A stretch of 64,000 nt of DNA. Origin: Sphingopyxis soli. Its GTDB lineage: Bacteria; Pseudomonadota; Alphaproteobacteria; Sphingomonadales; Sphingomonadaceae. The first letter of the stretch is position 1. Each line of letters begins with the position of its first letter. This document shows, one piece after another, positions 27,037 through 34,525 of this stretch. The stretch is from NCBI RefSeq assembly GCF_018682675.1, contig NZ_JAFMTR010000115.1, positions 17,235 to 81,234 of the forward strand. The letters are read 5' to 3'. Made by a program: the position numbers and the translations under genes. The notes beneath the pieces are model-generated. The model was not told the DNA's origin. It ran no database searches and worked only from the letters and a program-made list of their open reading frames with translations.

Positions 27037-28272
27037 TCAGGTCACGGCCGCGCGGACGCGATATTCGGGCTTGTCCCAAGCGCGCGTCACGCAAATGTCG
27101 CGCAGCCGCTCGACCGCCTCGACGACGTCGGCGTAGCGAAGATAGAGCGGCGTCAGCCCGAAGCGCAGCACGTCGGGGGCGCGGAAATCGCCGATCACGT
27201 CGCGCTCCTTCAACGCCTGCACCATCTCGTAACCATGGGGGTGCGCATAGGAAATCTGGCTTCCGCGCAGCTCGGGATCGGCGGGGCTCACGAGTGCGAA
27301 GCCGAACTCGCCGCAGCGCGCGGTCATCCGCTCGATGAAGAGCTGGCCAAGCCGGACCGACTTCTTGCGCAGCTCGCGCATGTCGGCGCGCGCCATCAGG
27401 TCGACGCCGCATTCGAGCGCGGCCAGCCCGAGCACCGGCGGCGTTCCGCAGAGGAAGCGCGTCACGCCCGCGGCGGCGCGATAATCCTCCTCGAAAGTGA
27501 AGGGGCTCGCATGGCCGAACCAGCCCGACAGCACGGGCATCGCGTCATGGTGGCGCTCCGCCGCGAAGAGGAAGGCGGGCGCGCCGGGACCGCCGTTCAG
27601 AAATTTATAGCCGCAGCCGACCGCGAAGTCGGCGTTCGCACCATTGAGGTCGACCTCGATCGCGCCGGCGCTGTGGCTGAGATCCCAGACGACCAGCACG
27701 CCCCTTTCGTGCGCGCGGCGCGTCACCTCGGCCATGTCGCGGATCAGGCCGGACTTGTAATGCACCTGCGTCAGCAGCAGCACCGCGACATCCGCGCCCA
27801 GCCGATCGAGCACCGCGTCGGGATCGACCGTCACCGATTTGAGCCGCCCGCCGCTGAACGCCTCGATCCCCTGCATCATATAGACGTCGGTCGGGAAATT
27901 GGTCGTCTCCGACAGGATCACCGACCGGTCGGGGCGGAGCGAGGCCGCCGCGGTCACCGCCTTGAAGATGTTCACCGAGGTCGAGTCCGCCGCGATCACC
28001 TCGCCGGCCTTCGCGCCGAGCAGCGCCGCGATCTTGTTGCCGATCCGCTGCGGCGCGCCGACCCAGTTGGCGCCGAGCCACGAGGTGATCAGCCCCTCTC
28101 CCCATTCCTCGGTCACCGTCGCCGCGAGACGCGCTGCCGTCGCCTTGGGCAGCGCGCCGAGCGAATTGCCGTCGACATAGATCAGCCCGTCGCGCAGCCG
28201 GAACTCGTCGCGAAACGGCGCCAGCGGATCGCGCGCGTCGAGATCGGCGACTTCGGCGAGACCATCCTTCAC
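27037..28272 (-). CDS. kynU: Kynureninase
   Basis: 411 residues, fold type I PLP enzyme. Motifs: FRDEFRLRDGLIYVDGNSLGALPKAT at the N-terminus, SWLGANWVGAPQRIGNKIAALLGAK, DVYMMQG, VWDLSHSAGAIEVDLN, and the PLP lysine in CGYKFLNGGPGAPAFLF. It cleaves kynurenine (or hydroxykynurenines) to anthranilate (or hydroxyanthranilate) plus alanine. The GTG start overlaps the kynB stop (GTGA), so translation is coupled. It is the third enzyme of the operon after kynA and kynB. Confidence 0.95.
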   Translation of the reverse strand: MKDGLAEVADLDARDPLAPFRDEFRLRDGLIYVDGNSLGALPKATAARLAATVTEEWGEGLITSWLGANWVGAPQRIGNKIAALLGAKAGEVIAADSTSVNIFKAVTAAASLRPDRSVILSETTNFPTDVYMMQGIEAFSGGRLKSVTVDPDAVLDRLGADVAVLLLTQVHYKSGLIRDMAEVTRRAHERGVLVVWDLSHSAGAIEVDLNGANADFAVGCGYKFLNGGPGAPAFLFAAERHHDAMPVLSGWFGHASPFTFEEDYRAAAGVTRFLCGTPPVLGLAALECGVDLMARADMRELRKKSVRLGQLFIERMTARCGEFGFALVSPADPELRGSQISYAHPHGYEMVQALKERDVIGDFRAPDVLRFGLTPLYLRYADVVEAVERLRDICVTRAWDKPEYRVRAAVT

Positions 28273-28898
28273 TTCGCAAGCTCCCGCAGGATCGCCCGGA
28301 CGGGGCTGGCATCGGCGGCCGCGATCTTCAGCGGCAGCGCGATCAGTTCATATTCGCCCGGCGGCACGTCATCGAGCACGAGCCCCTCGAGGATGCGCAT
28401 GTCGCCCGCGAGGATTTCGTGATGCGCGTCCATCGTCTTCGATGTTTCGGGATCGAGCGACGGCGCGTCGGTCCCGACCAGCCGTACCCCGCCCTCGCGC
28501 AGCCTGGCCACGACATCGGGCGCGATCGCGGTGAAATCGCTGTCCCATACCTCGGCGGGAAAGCGATCATAGGTGCGGAAGATCACGCGCTCGGCGCCCG
28601 CGACCGCATCCCAGTCGACGTCGCCCATCTCGACCCGCGCCGCCGCGTGGCGCACATCCACGAGCACGCAGCGGCCGATGTACGGCGCCAGGTCGCAATC
28701 GGCGCTCGCGGCGCCATCGGGGGCATAATGCAGCGGCGCATCGGCATGGGTGCCGGCGTGGAGCGGCGCATCGATCTCGCCGACGTTGACCGGGCAGCCG
28801 TCACCGATCTCGACGTTGCGCATCACGCGGACCGGCGGCTCGCCCGGCCAGACCGGCATGTCGGGTCGCACCACCTGCGAGATATCCCAGATCCTCAC
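28269..28898 (-). CDS. kynB: Kynurenine formamidase (arylformamidase)
   Basis: 209 residues starting at GTG 28898, with GGAGG ten bases upstream; no ATG fits. It belongs to the cyclase/KynB family: IWDISQVVRPDMPVWPGEPP, and the metal motif DAPLHAGTHADAPLHY (HxGTHxDxPxH), with GTDAPSLDPETSKTMDAH and LEGLVLDDVPPGEYELIALPLK near the end. It hydrolyses N-formylkynurenine to kynurenine and formate. It overlaps kynA upstream and kynU downstream by 4 bases each. Confidence 0.94.
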   Translation of the reverse strand: MRIWDISQVVRPDMPVWPGEPPVRVMRNVEIGDGCPVNVGEIDAPLHAGTHADAPLHYAPDGAASADCDLAPYIGRCVLVDVRHAAARVEMGDVDWDAVAGAERVIFRTYDRFPAEVWDSDFTAIAPDVVARLREGGVRLVGTDAPSLDPETSKTMDAHHEILAGDMRILEGLVLDDVPPGEYELIALPLKIAAADASPVRAILRELAK

Positions 28899-29803
28899 GG
28901 CGCGCCTCCGTCGGCATAGTTGCCGCCGGCCTTCGGCGCGACCATGCGCGTTCGCATCGCCCAGAGTTCGGGGAAAAAGCTGAGGTTCAGCGCCTTGACC
29001 AGATAATTGACCCCGGCCGATCCGCCGGTGCCCTGTTTCTGCCCGATCACCCGCGCGACGGTCTTCATGTGCTTGAAGCGCCATTCCTGGAAATAATATT
29101 CGAGTGCGGTGACCTTTTCGGCCAGCATGTAGAGATCCCAATATTGCTCGACGTCCGAATAGACGGCGAGCCAGGCATCCTCGACCGCCTCGGACGCCTC
29201 ATAAGGCCGGCTCCAGTCGCGTTCGAGATGCGAGGCGGGGATCGCGAAGCCGCGTCGCGCAAGCAGTTTCAGCACCTCGTCATAGAAGGACGGCGCGTGC
29301 AGCACCGCGCTCAGCCGTGCGTGCGTCTCGGCATCGTCGGCGTGGACAAGGAGCAGATCCTCGCGCTTGTTGCCGAGCAGATATTCGAGCTCGCGATACT
29401 GGTGCGACTGGAACCCCGACGCTTTGCGCAGATAGCCGCGAAAGGTCAGGAAATCATGCGGGGTCAGCGTCGCCAGCACTTCCCAGCTATGGATCATGTG
29501 GCGCTGGATCGTCGCGATGCGGTCGAGCGTCTTGCCCGCATGGCCGAGGTCGTCGGCCTGGATCGCGGCAACCGCGATCCGCGCCTCGTGCAGCACCAGC
29601 TTCAGCCACAGCTCCATCGTCTGGTGCATGATGACGAACAGCATCTCGTCGGGCTTGTCGGTCACCGGAACCTGCGCCGAGAGCAGCTTTTCGGTCTGCA
29701 GATGCCGGGCGTAGGACAATCCCTTGTCCCACTGGATCATTTCGCCGTCGATCTCGGCCTCGAAGCTCTCGACTCCGTCCTCGACAAATCGCCTGATGCT
29801 CAA
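28895..29803 (-). CDS. kynA: Tryptophan 2,3-dioxygenase
   Basis: 302 residues. All-helical heme dioxygenase: DEMLFVIMHQTMELWLKLVLHEA near residue 55, HMIHSWEVLATLTPHDFLTFRGYL, SGFQSHQYRELEYLLGN, FQEWRFKHMKTVARVIGQKQGTGGSAGVNYL with the heme-proximal His and the GTGGS substrate loop. It opens the indole ring of L-tryptophan to N-formylkynurenine. The start is TTG at 29803 with GGGGAGG five bases upstream. It is 19 bases after the Lrp-type regulator gene on the same strand. 5-Hydroxytryptophan acceptance is possible but untested. Confidence 0.95.
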   Translation of the reverse strand: MSIRRFVEDGVESFEAEIDGEMIQWDKGLSYARHLQTEKLLSAQVPVTDKPDEMLFVIMHQTMELWLKLVLHEARIAVAAIQADDLGHAGKTLDRIATIQRHMIHSWEVLATLTPHDFLTFRGYLRKASGFQSHQYRELEYLLGNKREDLLLVHADDAETHARLSAVLHAPSFYDEVLKLLARRGFAIPASHLERDWSRPYEASEAVEDAWLAVYSDVEQYWDLYMLAEKVTALEYYFQEWRFKHMKTVARVIGQKQGTGGSAGVNYLVKALNLSFFPELWAMRTRMVAPKAGGNYADGGAP

Positions 29804-29822
29804 GCCGTCCTCCCCGCGCGCG

Positions 29823-30290
29823 TCACGCCCGCGCTCCTTCCGAGGCCCATGGTGTCAGGGGCGCATGTTGTTTGATGGTCTTGAGGCACACGGTCGTCGA
29901 CAGCCGGTGGACGCCCGGAAGCTTCGACAGGTCGTTGCGCAGCAGCTCGTCCAGATGCTCGACCGAGCGCGCGTAGATGCGCAGCAGATAATCGCTGTCG
30001 CCCGCGGTGGTGTGGCATTCGATGATCGCCGGATGCGCGAGCGCCGCCGCCTCGAACGCCGCATGGCCGTCGAACTTGATCCGCACATCGGCATAGCATT
30101 GGACGGCGAGCCCCAGCGCCGCGGGGCTGATCCGCGCATGATAACCGCTTATCACGCCATCGGCCTCCAGATCGCGCACGCGCGACCAGCAGGGCGATTT
30201 GGAAAGCCCCACGCGTTCGCTGAGGTCGGCGAACGACAAGCGTCCGTCGCCCTCGAGCTCGGTCAGGATTTTCCAGTCGATCTTGTCCAT
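29823..30290 (-). CDS. kynR: Lrp/AsnC-family regulator (KynR-like)
   Basis: 155 residues. An N-terminal HTH (KIDWKILTELEGDGRLSFADLSERVGLSKSPCWSRVRDLEADGVISGYHARI) is followed by the RAM/ActR ligand domain (VRIKFDGHAAFEAAALAHPAIIECHTTAGDSDYLLRIYARSVEHLDELL). Lrp-type KynR activates kyn genes in response to kynurenine in Pseudomonas and Burkholderia, which fits its position as the first gene of the kyn operon. Candidate binding sites with CAGAAC/GTTCTG arms lie in the divergent promoter with the phhA-like gene, so it may control both directions. Confidence 0.9.
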   Translation of the reverse strand: MDKIDWKILTELEGDGRLSFADLSERVGLSKSPCWSRVRDLEADGVISGYHARISPAALGLAVQCYADVRIKFDGHAAFEAAALAHPAIIECHTTAGDSDYLLRIYARSVEHLDELLRNDLSKLPGVHRLSTTVCLKTIKQHAPLTPWASEGARA

Positions 30291-30392
30291 CTTCCCTGCT
30301 CCGGCTGTTCACCGGCCAGTCCGCCCGCCGCAGGAAAACAACCAAGTTTCCCGCGAAAGGTCAGAACAGCCTTTTTTGTACTTCAAACCGGA

Positions 30393-30446
30393 CAGAACAT
30401 TGTTCTGAAATGCGCGCAAGATCAATGCGGGTTCGGGACAATGTTC
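30393..30446. promoter_or_regulatory. Candidate Lrp/KynR binding sites in divergent promoter
   Basis: CAGAAC-ATT-GTTCTG is a 15-bp dyad at 30393-30407. Its core GAACATTGT (30395-30403) recurs inverted as ACAATGTTC at 30438-30446. Repeated sites with a 43-bp offset, about four helical turns, suit an Lrp octamer. They lie in the 205-bp gap between kynR and the phhA-like gene. Confidence 0.55.
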
Positions 30447-30495
30447 GCCGCTTCGCGCGCTATCCTGCACAGCCGAAACGCAAGGGAGCCCGGCG

Positions 30496-31329
30496 ATGGC
30501 CGCAACGCATGTTTTCGAAGCGCCGCCCGCGGGCGTGGCGGCCGACTGGACGATGCCGCAGAACTGGAGCCAGTTCAGCGCCGACGACCATCGCACCTGG
30601 GACCAGCTCGTCGCGCGCCAGTCGCAGGCATTGGGCGGATTCGCCTCGCAGGCCTTTCTCGACGGGCTCGACATATTGCACCTCGCGGGGCCCGGAATTC
30701 CCGACCTCGCCGACCTCAACCCGCGGCTCAAGGCGACGACGGGGTGGGAGATCGTGCCGGTCCCGGGCGTGATCCCGAACGAGCCCTTTTTCCGGCACCT
30801 CGCCGCACGCCGCTTCCCCGCCGCCAACTTCCTGCGCGGCCCGGATTCGCTCGATTACAGCGAGGAACCCGACATGTTCCACGACCTGTTCGGGCATTTG
30901 CCGATGCTCACCAACCCGGTCTTCGCCGACTTCCTCGTCGCCTATGGCAAGGCGGGGCTGCGCGCCGAAACGCTGGGCGCCGCCGACTATCTGGGACGTC
31001 TCTACCTCCACACCGTCGAGTTCGGGCTGGTGCGCGAGGCGGGCGGGATTCGCGCCTATGGCGCCGGGCTGCTGTCGAGCATCGCCGAAACCGTCCATGC
31101 GGTGACGTCTCCCGGCGCGCGGCGGCTGCGATTCGACCTCGCGCGCGTGATGCGAAGCGACTATCTCTTCGACGACTTCCAGCCGACCTATTTCGTGATC
31201 GAGAGTTTCGAGCATCTGCTGAAGGAAACCGACGAGACCGATTTCACCCCGATCTATGCGCGGTTGAAAGAGCTGCCGCTGCTCGCGCCCGGCGAAACGG
31301 CTGAAGGCGATAGTCCCTTCACCCTTTGA
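30496..31329 (+). CDS. phhA: Aromatic amino acid hydroxylase (phenylalanine 4-monooxygenase family)
   Basis: 277 residues, the bacterial PhhA length. Iron ligands are visible in DMFHDLFGHLPML (two His) and LYLHTVEFGLV (Glu). GWEIVPVPGVIPNEPFFRHLAARRFPAANFLR and FDDFQPTYFVIESFEHLL are also conserved. The family hydroxylates Phe, Tyr or Trp using a pterin and O2. The default call is Phe to Tyr. Its position, divergent from kynR and the tryptophan operon, raises the possibility that the substrate in vivo is tryptophan at C5. The N-terminal regulatory domain of animal enzymes is absent. A bidirectional terminator follows. Confidence 0.92.
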   Translation: MAATHVFEAPPAGVAADWTMPQNWSQFSADDHRTWDQLVARQSQALGGFASQAFLDGLDILHLAGPGIPDLADLNPRLKATTGWEIVPVPGVIPNEPFFRHLAARRFPAANFLRGPDSLDYSEEPDMFHDLFGHLPMLTNPVFADFLVAYGKAGLRAETLGAADYLGRLYLHTVEFGLVREAGGIRAYGAGLLSSIAETVHAVTSPGARRLRFDLARVMRSDYLFDDFQPTYFVIESFEHLLKETDETDFTPIYARLKELPLLAPGETAEGDSPFTL

Positions 31330-31341
31330 CCGCACAACGGA

Positions 31342-31376
31342 AAAGGCCGGCCCGCGCAAGAAGCGGACCGGCCTTT
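31342..31376. terminator. Bidirectional terminator between phhA-like gene and small secreted protein gene
   Basis: AAAGGCCGG / CCGGCCTTT outer arms, one mismatch, then CCGC / GCGG inner arms around a 7-base loop. It lies 12 bases after the phhA stop and 23 bases beyond the stop of the convergent small gene at 31400. Confidence 0.8.
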
Positions 31377-31399
31377 CGGACGGAACAGGATCGGCCGGT

Positions 31400-31576
31400 T
31401 TACTTGGCCTTCTTGTCGGTCTTTTTCGCGGCGTGCATCGTGGCCTTCTTCACCGGGGCCTTGACCGCCTTGTGCGACTGCGCCGGCGTGGCGGCCGGGG
31501 TCGCGGCAAAGGCGGATCCGCTGATCATCGCCAGCGACAGGGCGCCGGCAGCAACGAGCTTCGCATAGTTACGCAT
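31400..31576 (-). CDS. Small basic exported protein (58 aa)
   Basis: A 59-codon frame with GAGGAGT placed well before the ATG. Residues 1-24 form a clear signal peptide (MRNYAKLVAAGALSLAMISG, then SAFA). The mature part is about 34 residues made mostly of Ala, Lys, Thr and Pro with AVKAPVKKATMHAAKKTDKKAK at the end. It is very basic and probably disordered, like other short Lys/Ala-rich periplasmic proteins in sphingomonads. No catalytic motif and no function I can name. It has its own 240-bp upstream region and converges on phhA at a shared terminator. Confidence 0.75.
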   Translation of the reverse strand: MRNYAKLVAAGALSLAMISGSAFAATPAATPAQSHKAVKAPVKKATMHAAKKTDKKAK

Positions 31577-31816
31577 GATTGGACTCCTCAGACTGTTGAT
31601 CCACCCTTCCGGGGGCGTGTCAGGGGGAGCCGGTCCATTGCCAGGGTCAGGGGGATGGAGCGGACCGGCTCAACCCGACGCCCGAGGAATAGACGCCCGC
31701 CCCTGCCCGCCCGATGACCGCCGGATTACGGATTCGTCATCTTGACCGGCCGCGGCCACCGGGGCGCCAACGGCGACGGAACGCCCTGCGGCGCGCGCCG
31801 GTTCGGTCGATCGCGC

Positions 31817-33487
31817 TCAGGCTTCGATATCCCGCCTGTATGTTTCGGGCAGGAAGAAAATCCCGACGACTGCGGTGATCGCGGCGATCGTCACCGCATA
31901 CCACAGCCCCTGGTAGATATTCCCCGTCGCCGCGACCATCGCAAAGCCGATGGTCGGCATGAAGCCGCCGATCCAGCCGTTGCCGATATGATAGGGCAGC
32001 GACAGCGACGTGTAACGGATGCGCGCCGGGAAGAGTTCGACGAGCAGCGCAGCGAGCGGACCATAGACCATCGTCGCCAGCACGCCGAACGCGCAGAGGA
32101 TCAGGATCACCTTGGGCTTGTCCACCCTTGCCGGATCGGCCCTGTCGGGATAGCCCGCATCATCCAGCGCCGCCTTTGCCGCGGCGCCGAACGCAGCGAC
32201 CGCAGCGGCGCCCGCCTCCTTGTCCAGACCCGCCGGGTCGGGGACTGCGATCACCCGTTCGCCGACCCGCACCGACGCCGCCGTTCCGGCCGACGCCACG
32301 ATATTGGCGTAGTTGATCCCGTTCTTCGCCAGATAGGATTTGGCGATATCGCAGCTTGTGGTGTCGAAGCTGTTCTTGCCGATCGGATCGAACTGGAACG
32401 AACATTCGCCCGCGTGCGCGAAGACCGTCACCGGCGCCCGCTCGACCGCCGCGGCCATCGCCGGGTTCGCCGCAACGACGAGTGCCTTGTACAGCGGGAA
32501 ATAGACGAAGACCGCGACGACGCACGCGGTCATCATGATCGGCTTGCGCCCGATCCGGTCGCTCAGCCAGCCGAAGAAGACGAAGCTGGGGATGATGATC
32601 GTCAGCGCCGCGGCAACCAGGAAGTTCGCGGTCGCGCCGTCGACGCGAGCGATCCGCTCGAGATAGAAGAGCGGATAGAGATGCGCGGCAAAGCCGATGA
32701 CCGCCTGCCCCGCGACCGCACCGAACAGCGCGATCAGGACGATCTTCAAATTCTTCCACTCGCCGAACGCTTCCTTGAGCGGCGCCTTCGACGTCGCGCC
32801 TGCTTCCTTCATACGCTGAAAGACCGGACTTTCCTCCAGTTGCAGACGGATCCACATCGCGATCCCGAGCAGGACGATCGAAAAGATGAAAGGCAGGCGC
32901 CAACCCCATTCGCCGAAGCTGGCCTCGTCCATGAACAGCCGCAACGACACGACGAAGGTCGAGGCGAGGATCAGCCCGATCATCGCGGTGGTCTGAATGA
33001 AGCTGGTGTAGAAACCGCGCTTTCCGGGCGGGGCGTGCTCGGCGATATAGACGGCGGCGCCGCCATATTCGCCGCCGATCGCCAGCCCCTGCAGCAGGCG
33101 GAGCAACATCAGGATGATCGGCGCGGCGACCCCGATCGTCTCGTAATTCGGCAGGAAACCGACCGCGAAGGTCGACAGCCCCATGATCGCCATGGTGACG
33201 AGAAAGGTGTTCTTGCGCCCGACGATATCGCCGACGCGCCCGAAGACGAGCGCGCCGAACGGCCGCACCGCGAAGCCCGCGGCGAAGGCCATCAGCGCGA
33301 GGATGAACCCCGTCGTCTCGTTCACGCCCGAAAAGAAATGGTGCGACAGCGCGCTGGCCAGCAGCCCGTAGAGGTAGAAATCATACCATTCGAACACCGT
33401 CCCCAGCGACGATGCGGTGATGACGAGCGTTTCGTTCTGGCCCTTTGCCCCCTTTTCGGCGGGCAAGGCTTCGCTGTCGGTTGCCAT
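31817..33487 (-). CDS. MHS-family MFS transporter with a large extra loop
   Basis: 556 residues from ATG 33487, with GGGAGAAGGAT before it. N-terminal features of the metabolite:H+ symporter family: SSLGTVFEWYDFYLYGLLA, RPFGALVFGRVGDIVGRKNTF and LQGLAIGGEYGGAAVYIAEHAP; later WLSDRIGRKPIMM. Between late membrane segments there is a hydrophilic insert of about 110 residues with two Cys (HAGECSFQFD and FDTTSCDIAK), probably disulfide-bonded in the periplasm. MHS members carry dicarboxylates, shikimate, proline or aromatics; this substrate is unknown. The distance to the TetR gene upstream is about 290 bases and contains a palindrome. Confidence 0.88.
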   Translation of the reverse strand: MATDSEALPAEKGAKGQNETLVITASSLGTVFEWYDFYLYGLLASALSHHFFSGVNETTGFILALMAFAAGFAVRPFGALVFGRVGDIVGRKNTFLVTMAIMGLSTFAVGFLPNYETIGVAAPIILMLLRLLQGLAIGGEYGGAAVYIAEHAPPGKRGFYTSFIQTTAMIGLILASTFVVSLRLFMDEASFGEWGWRLPFIFSIVLLGIAMWIRLQLEESPVFQRMKEAGATSKAPLKEAFGEWKNLKIVLIALFGAVAGQAVIGFAAHLYPLFYLERIARVDGATANFLVAAALTIIIPSFVFFGWLSDRIGRKPIMMTACVVAVFVYFPLYKALVVAANPAMAAAVERAPVTVFAHAGECSFQFDPIGKNSFDTTSCDIAKSYLAKNGINYANIVASAGTAASVRVGERVIAVPDPAGLDKEAGAAAVAAFGAAAKAALDDAGYPDRADPARVDKPKVILILCAFGVLATMVYGPLAALLVELFPARIRYTSLSLPYHIGNGWIGGFMPTIGFAMVAATGNIYQGLWYAVTIAAITAVVGIFFLPETYRRDIEA

Positions 33488-33723
33488 ATCCTTCTCCCTT
33501 TCGACCCGGCAGCGGCGGCGGGCTCTTGTCCGTCCCGTCCGTCCCGCCACCCGTGGAATATCAGCGGCAGGCCGCCATCCTCGACGCGGTGAAGCCCGCG
33601 CTCGCGCCTTGTCGTGCCGGCGGCGATGCGGCCAGTCGTCCCGATCCGCCGTCGGCGCCCGTCACACGGGCAACCCGTCCCGCCAGATCCATTCCCGCAA
33701 CTCCCCTGCCTTGCATATCAATA

Positions 33724-33737
33724 ACTCACCGGTGAGT
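33724..33737. promoter_or_regulatory. Candidate TetR operator upstream of MHS transporter
   Basis: ACTCACCGGTGAGT is a perfect 14-bp palindrome preceded by TCAATA and followed by GAATGAAT. Related sequence (TCAATA, ACTCAC, GTGAATA) appears at 40089-40116 before the TBDR of the same cluster, which suggests one TetR protein acts at both. Confidence 0.6.
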
Positions 33738-33779
33738 GAATGAATTGAAGAGATCGAGTCATCGCCAGCCGCCCCGGGT

Positions 33780-34475
33780 TCAGTCCTCGCGTTCGAGCCG
33801 TCGCTGGTTGCAGATATCGCGGAATCCCGCGGCCATGAAGCGCGCCATGCGGGCCTTCACCGCCTCATAATCGTCCGACCGGCAAAGCCCGTGCGACAAT
33901 TTGTCGATGCGCCCGGTCCGCGCGAGCGTCAGCATCAGCGCGCCGGTGACGAAATGATAGCCCCAGAAGATATCTTCCTCGGCGGCGTCGGGAAGCGCCT
34001 TTTTGAGCAGGTCGATCAATCGCAGGACGACCGGATCGAAATATTTGTCCATGAATTCGGCGCCCTCGGGGCTGTTCGACGCCTGCGCGCCGAACGCGCC
34101 GTAATTTTTCCAGCCCTCGCCCCCCTGAATATAGAGGTCGAGGTCGGTGTCGAGGAAGGCGTGGAGCGCGCCCTCGACCGTCGGCTTGCCGCGCGCTGCG
34201 CGATCATAATCGTCGAGCGCCTTCATCCGCTTCTCGATCGTCACCACCGCGCGCCGCGCGAACACCGCGTCGAACAGCGTCCGCTTGTCGTCGAAATAAT
34301 AGTTGAGCAGCGTGTGGTGGACTCCGATCTGCTTCGCGACATCCTTCAGGGTCACGCCGTGGAAGCCATGCTTCGAGAACAGAAGCTCGGCCGTGTCGAG
34401 AATCTGCTCCATCATCTCGGCACGCTTTTCCGCCTTGGTGGGCCGCTTCACCGCAATCTTTGCGTTCGACGCCAA
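33780..34475 (-). CDS. TetR-family regulator of the ester-utilisation cluster
   Basis: 231 residues. HTH at residues about 20-65: QILDTAELLFSKHGFHGVTLKDVAKQIGVHHTLLNYYFDDKRTLFDAVFARRA. The ligand domain contains GPEGAEFMDKYFDPVVLRL-like text and EEDIFWGYHFVTGALMLTLARTGRID. There is no early ATG; the best start is TTG at 34475 with GGAAGGAAG just upstream. It lies 50 bases after the acyl-CoA synthetase gene on the same strand, so it is probably co-transcribed and may repress the TBDR and transporter promoters, each of which carries a related dyad. Confidence 0.85.
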   Translation of the reverse strand: MASNAKIAVKRPTKAEKRAEMMEQILDTAELLFSKHGFHGVTLKDVAKQIGVHHTLLNYYFDDKRTLFDAVFARRAVVTIEKRMKALDDYDRAARGKPTVEGALHAFLDTDLDLYIQGGEGWKNYGAFGAQASNSPEGAEFMDKYFDPVVLRLIDLLKKALPDAAEEDIFWGYHFVTGALMLTLARTGRIDKLSHGLCRSDDYEAVKARMARFMAAGFRDICNQRRLERED

Positions 34476-34525
34476 ATTCGCTTCCTTCCGCACCCTTTGG
34501 TCCTGAGCCGCGACCCCGGCCGGGC

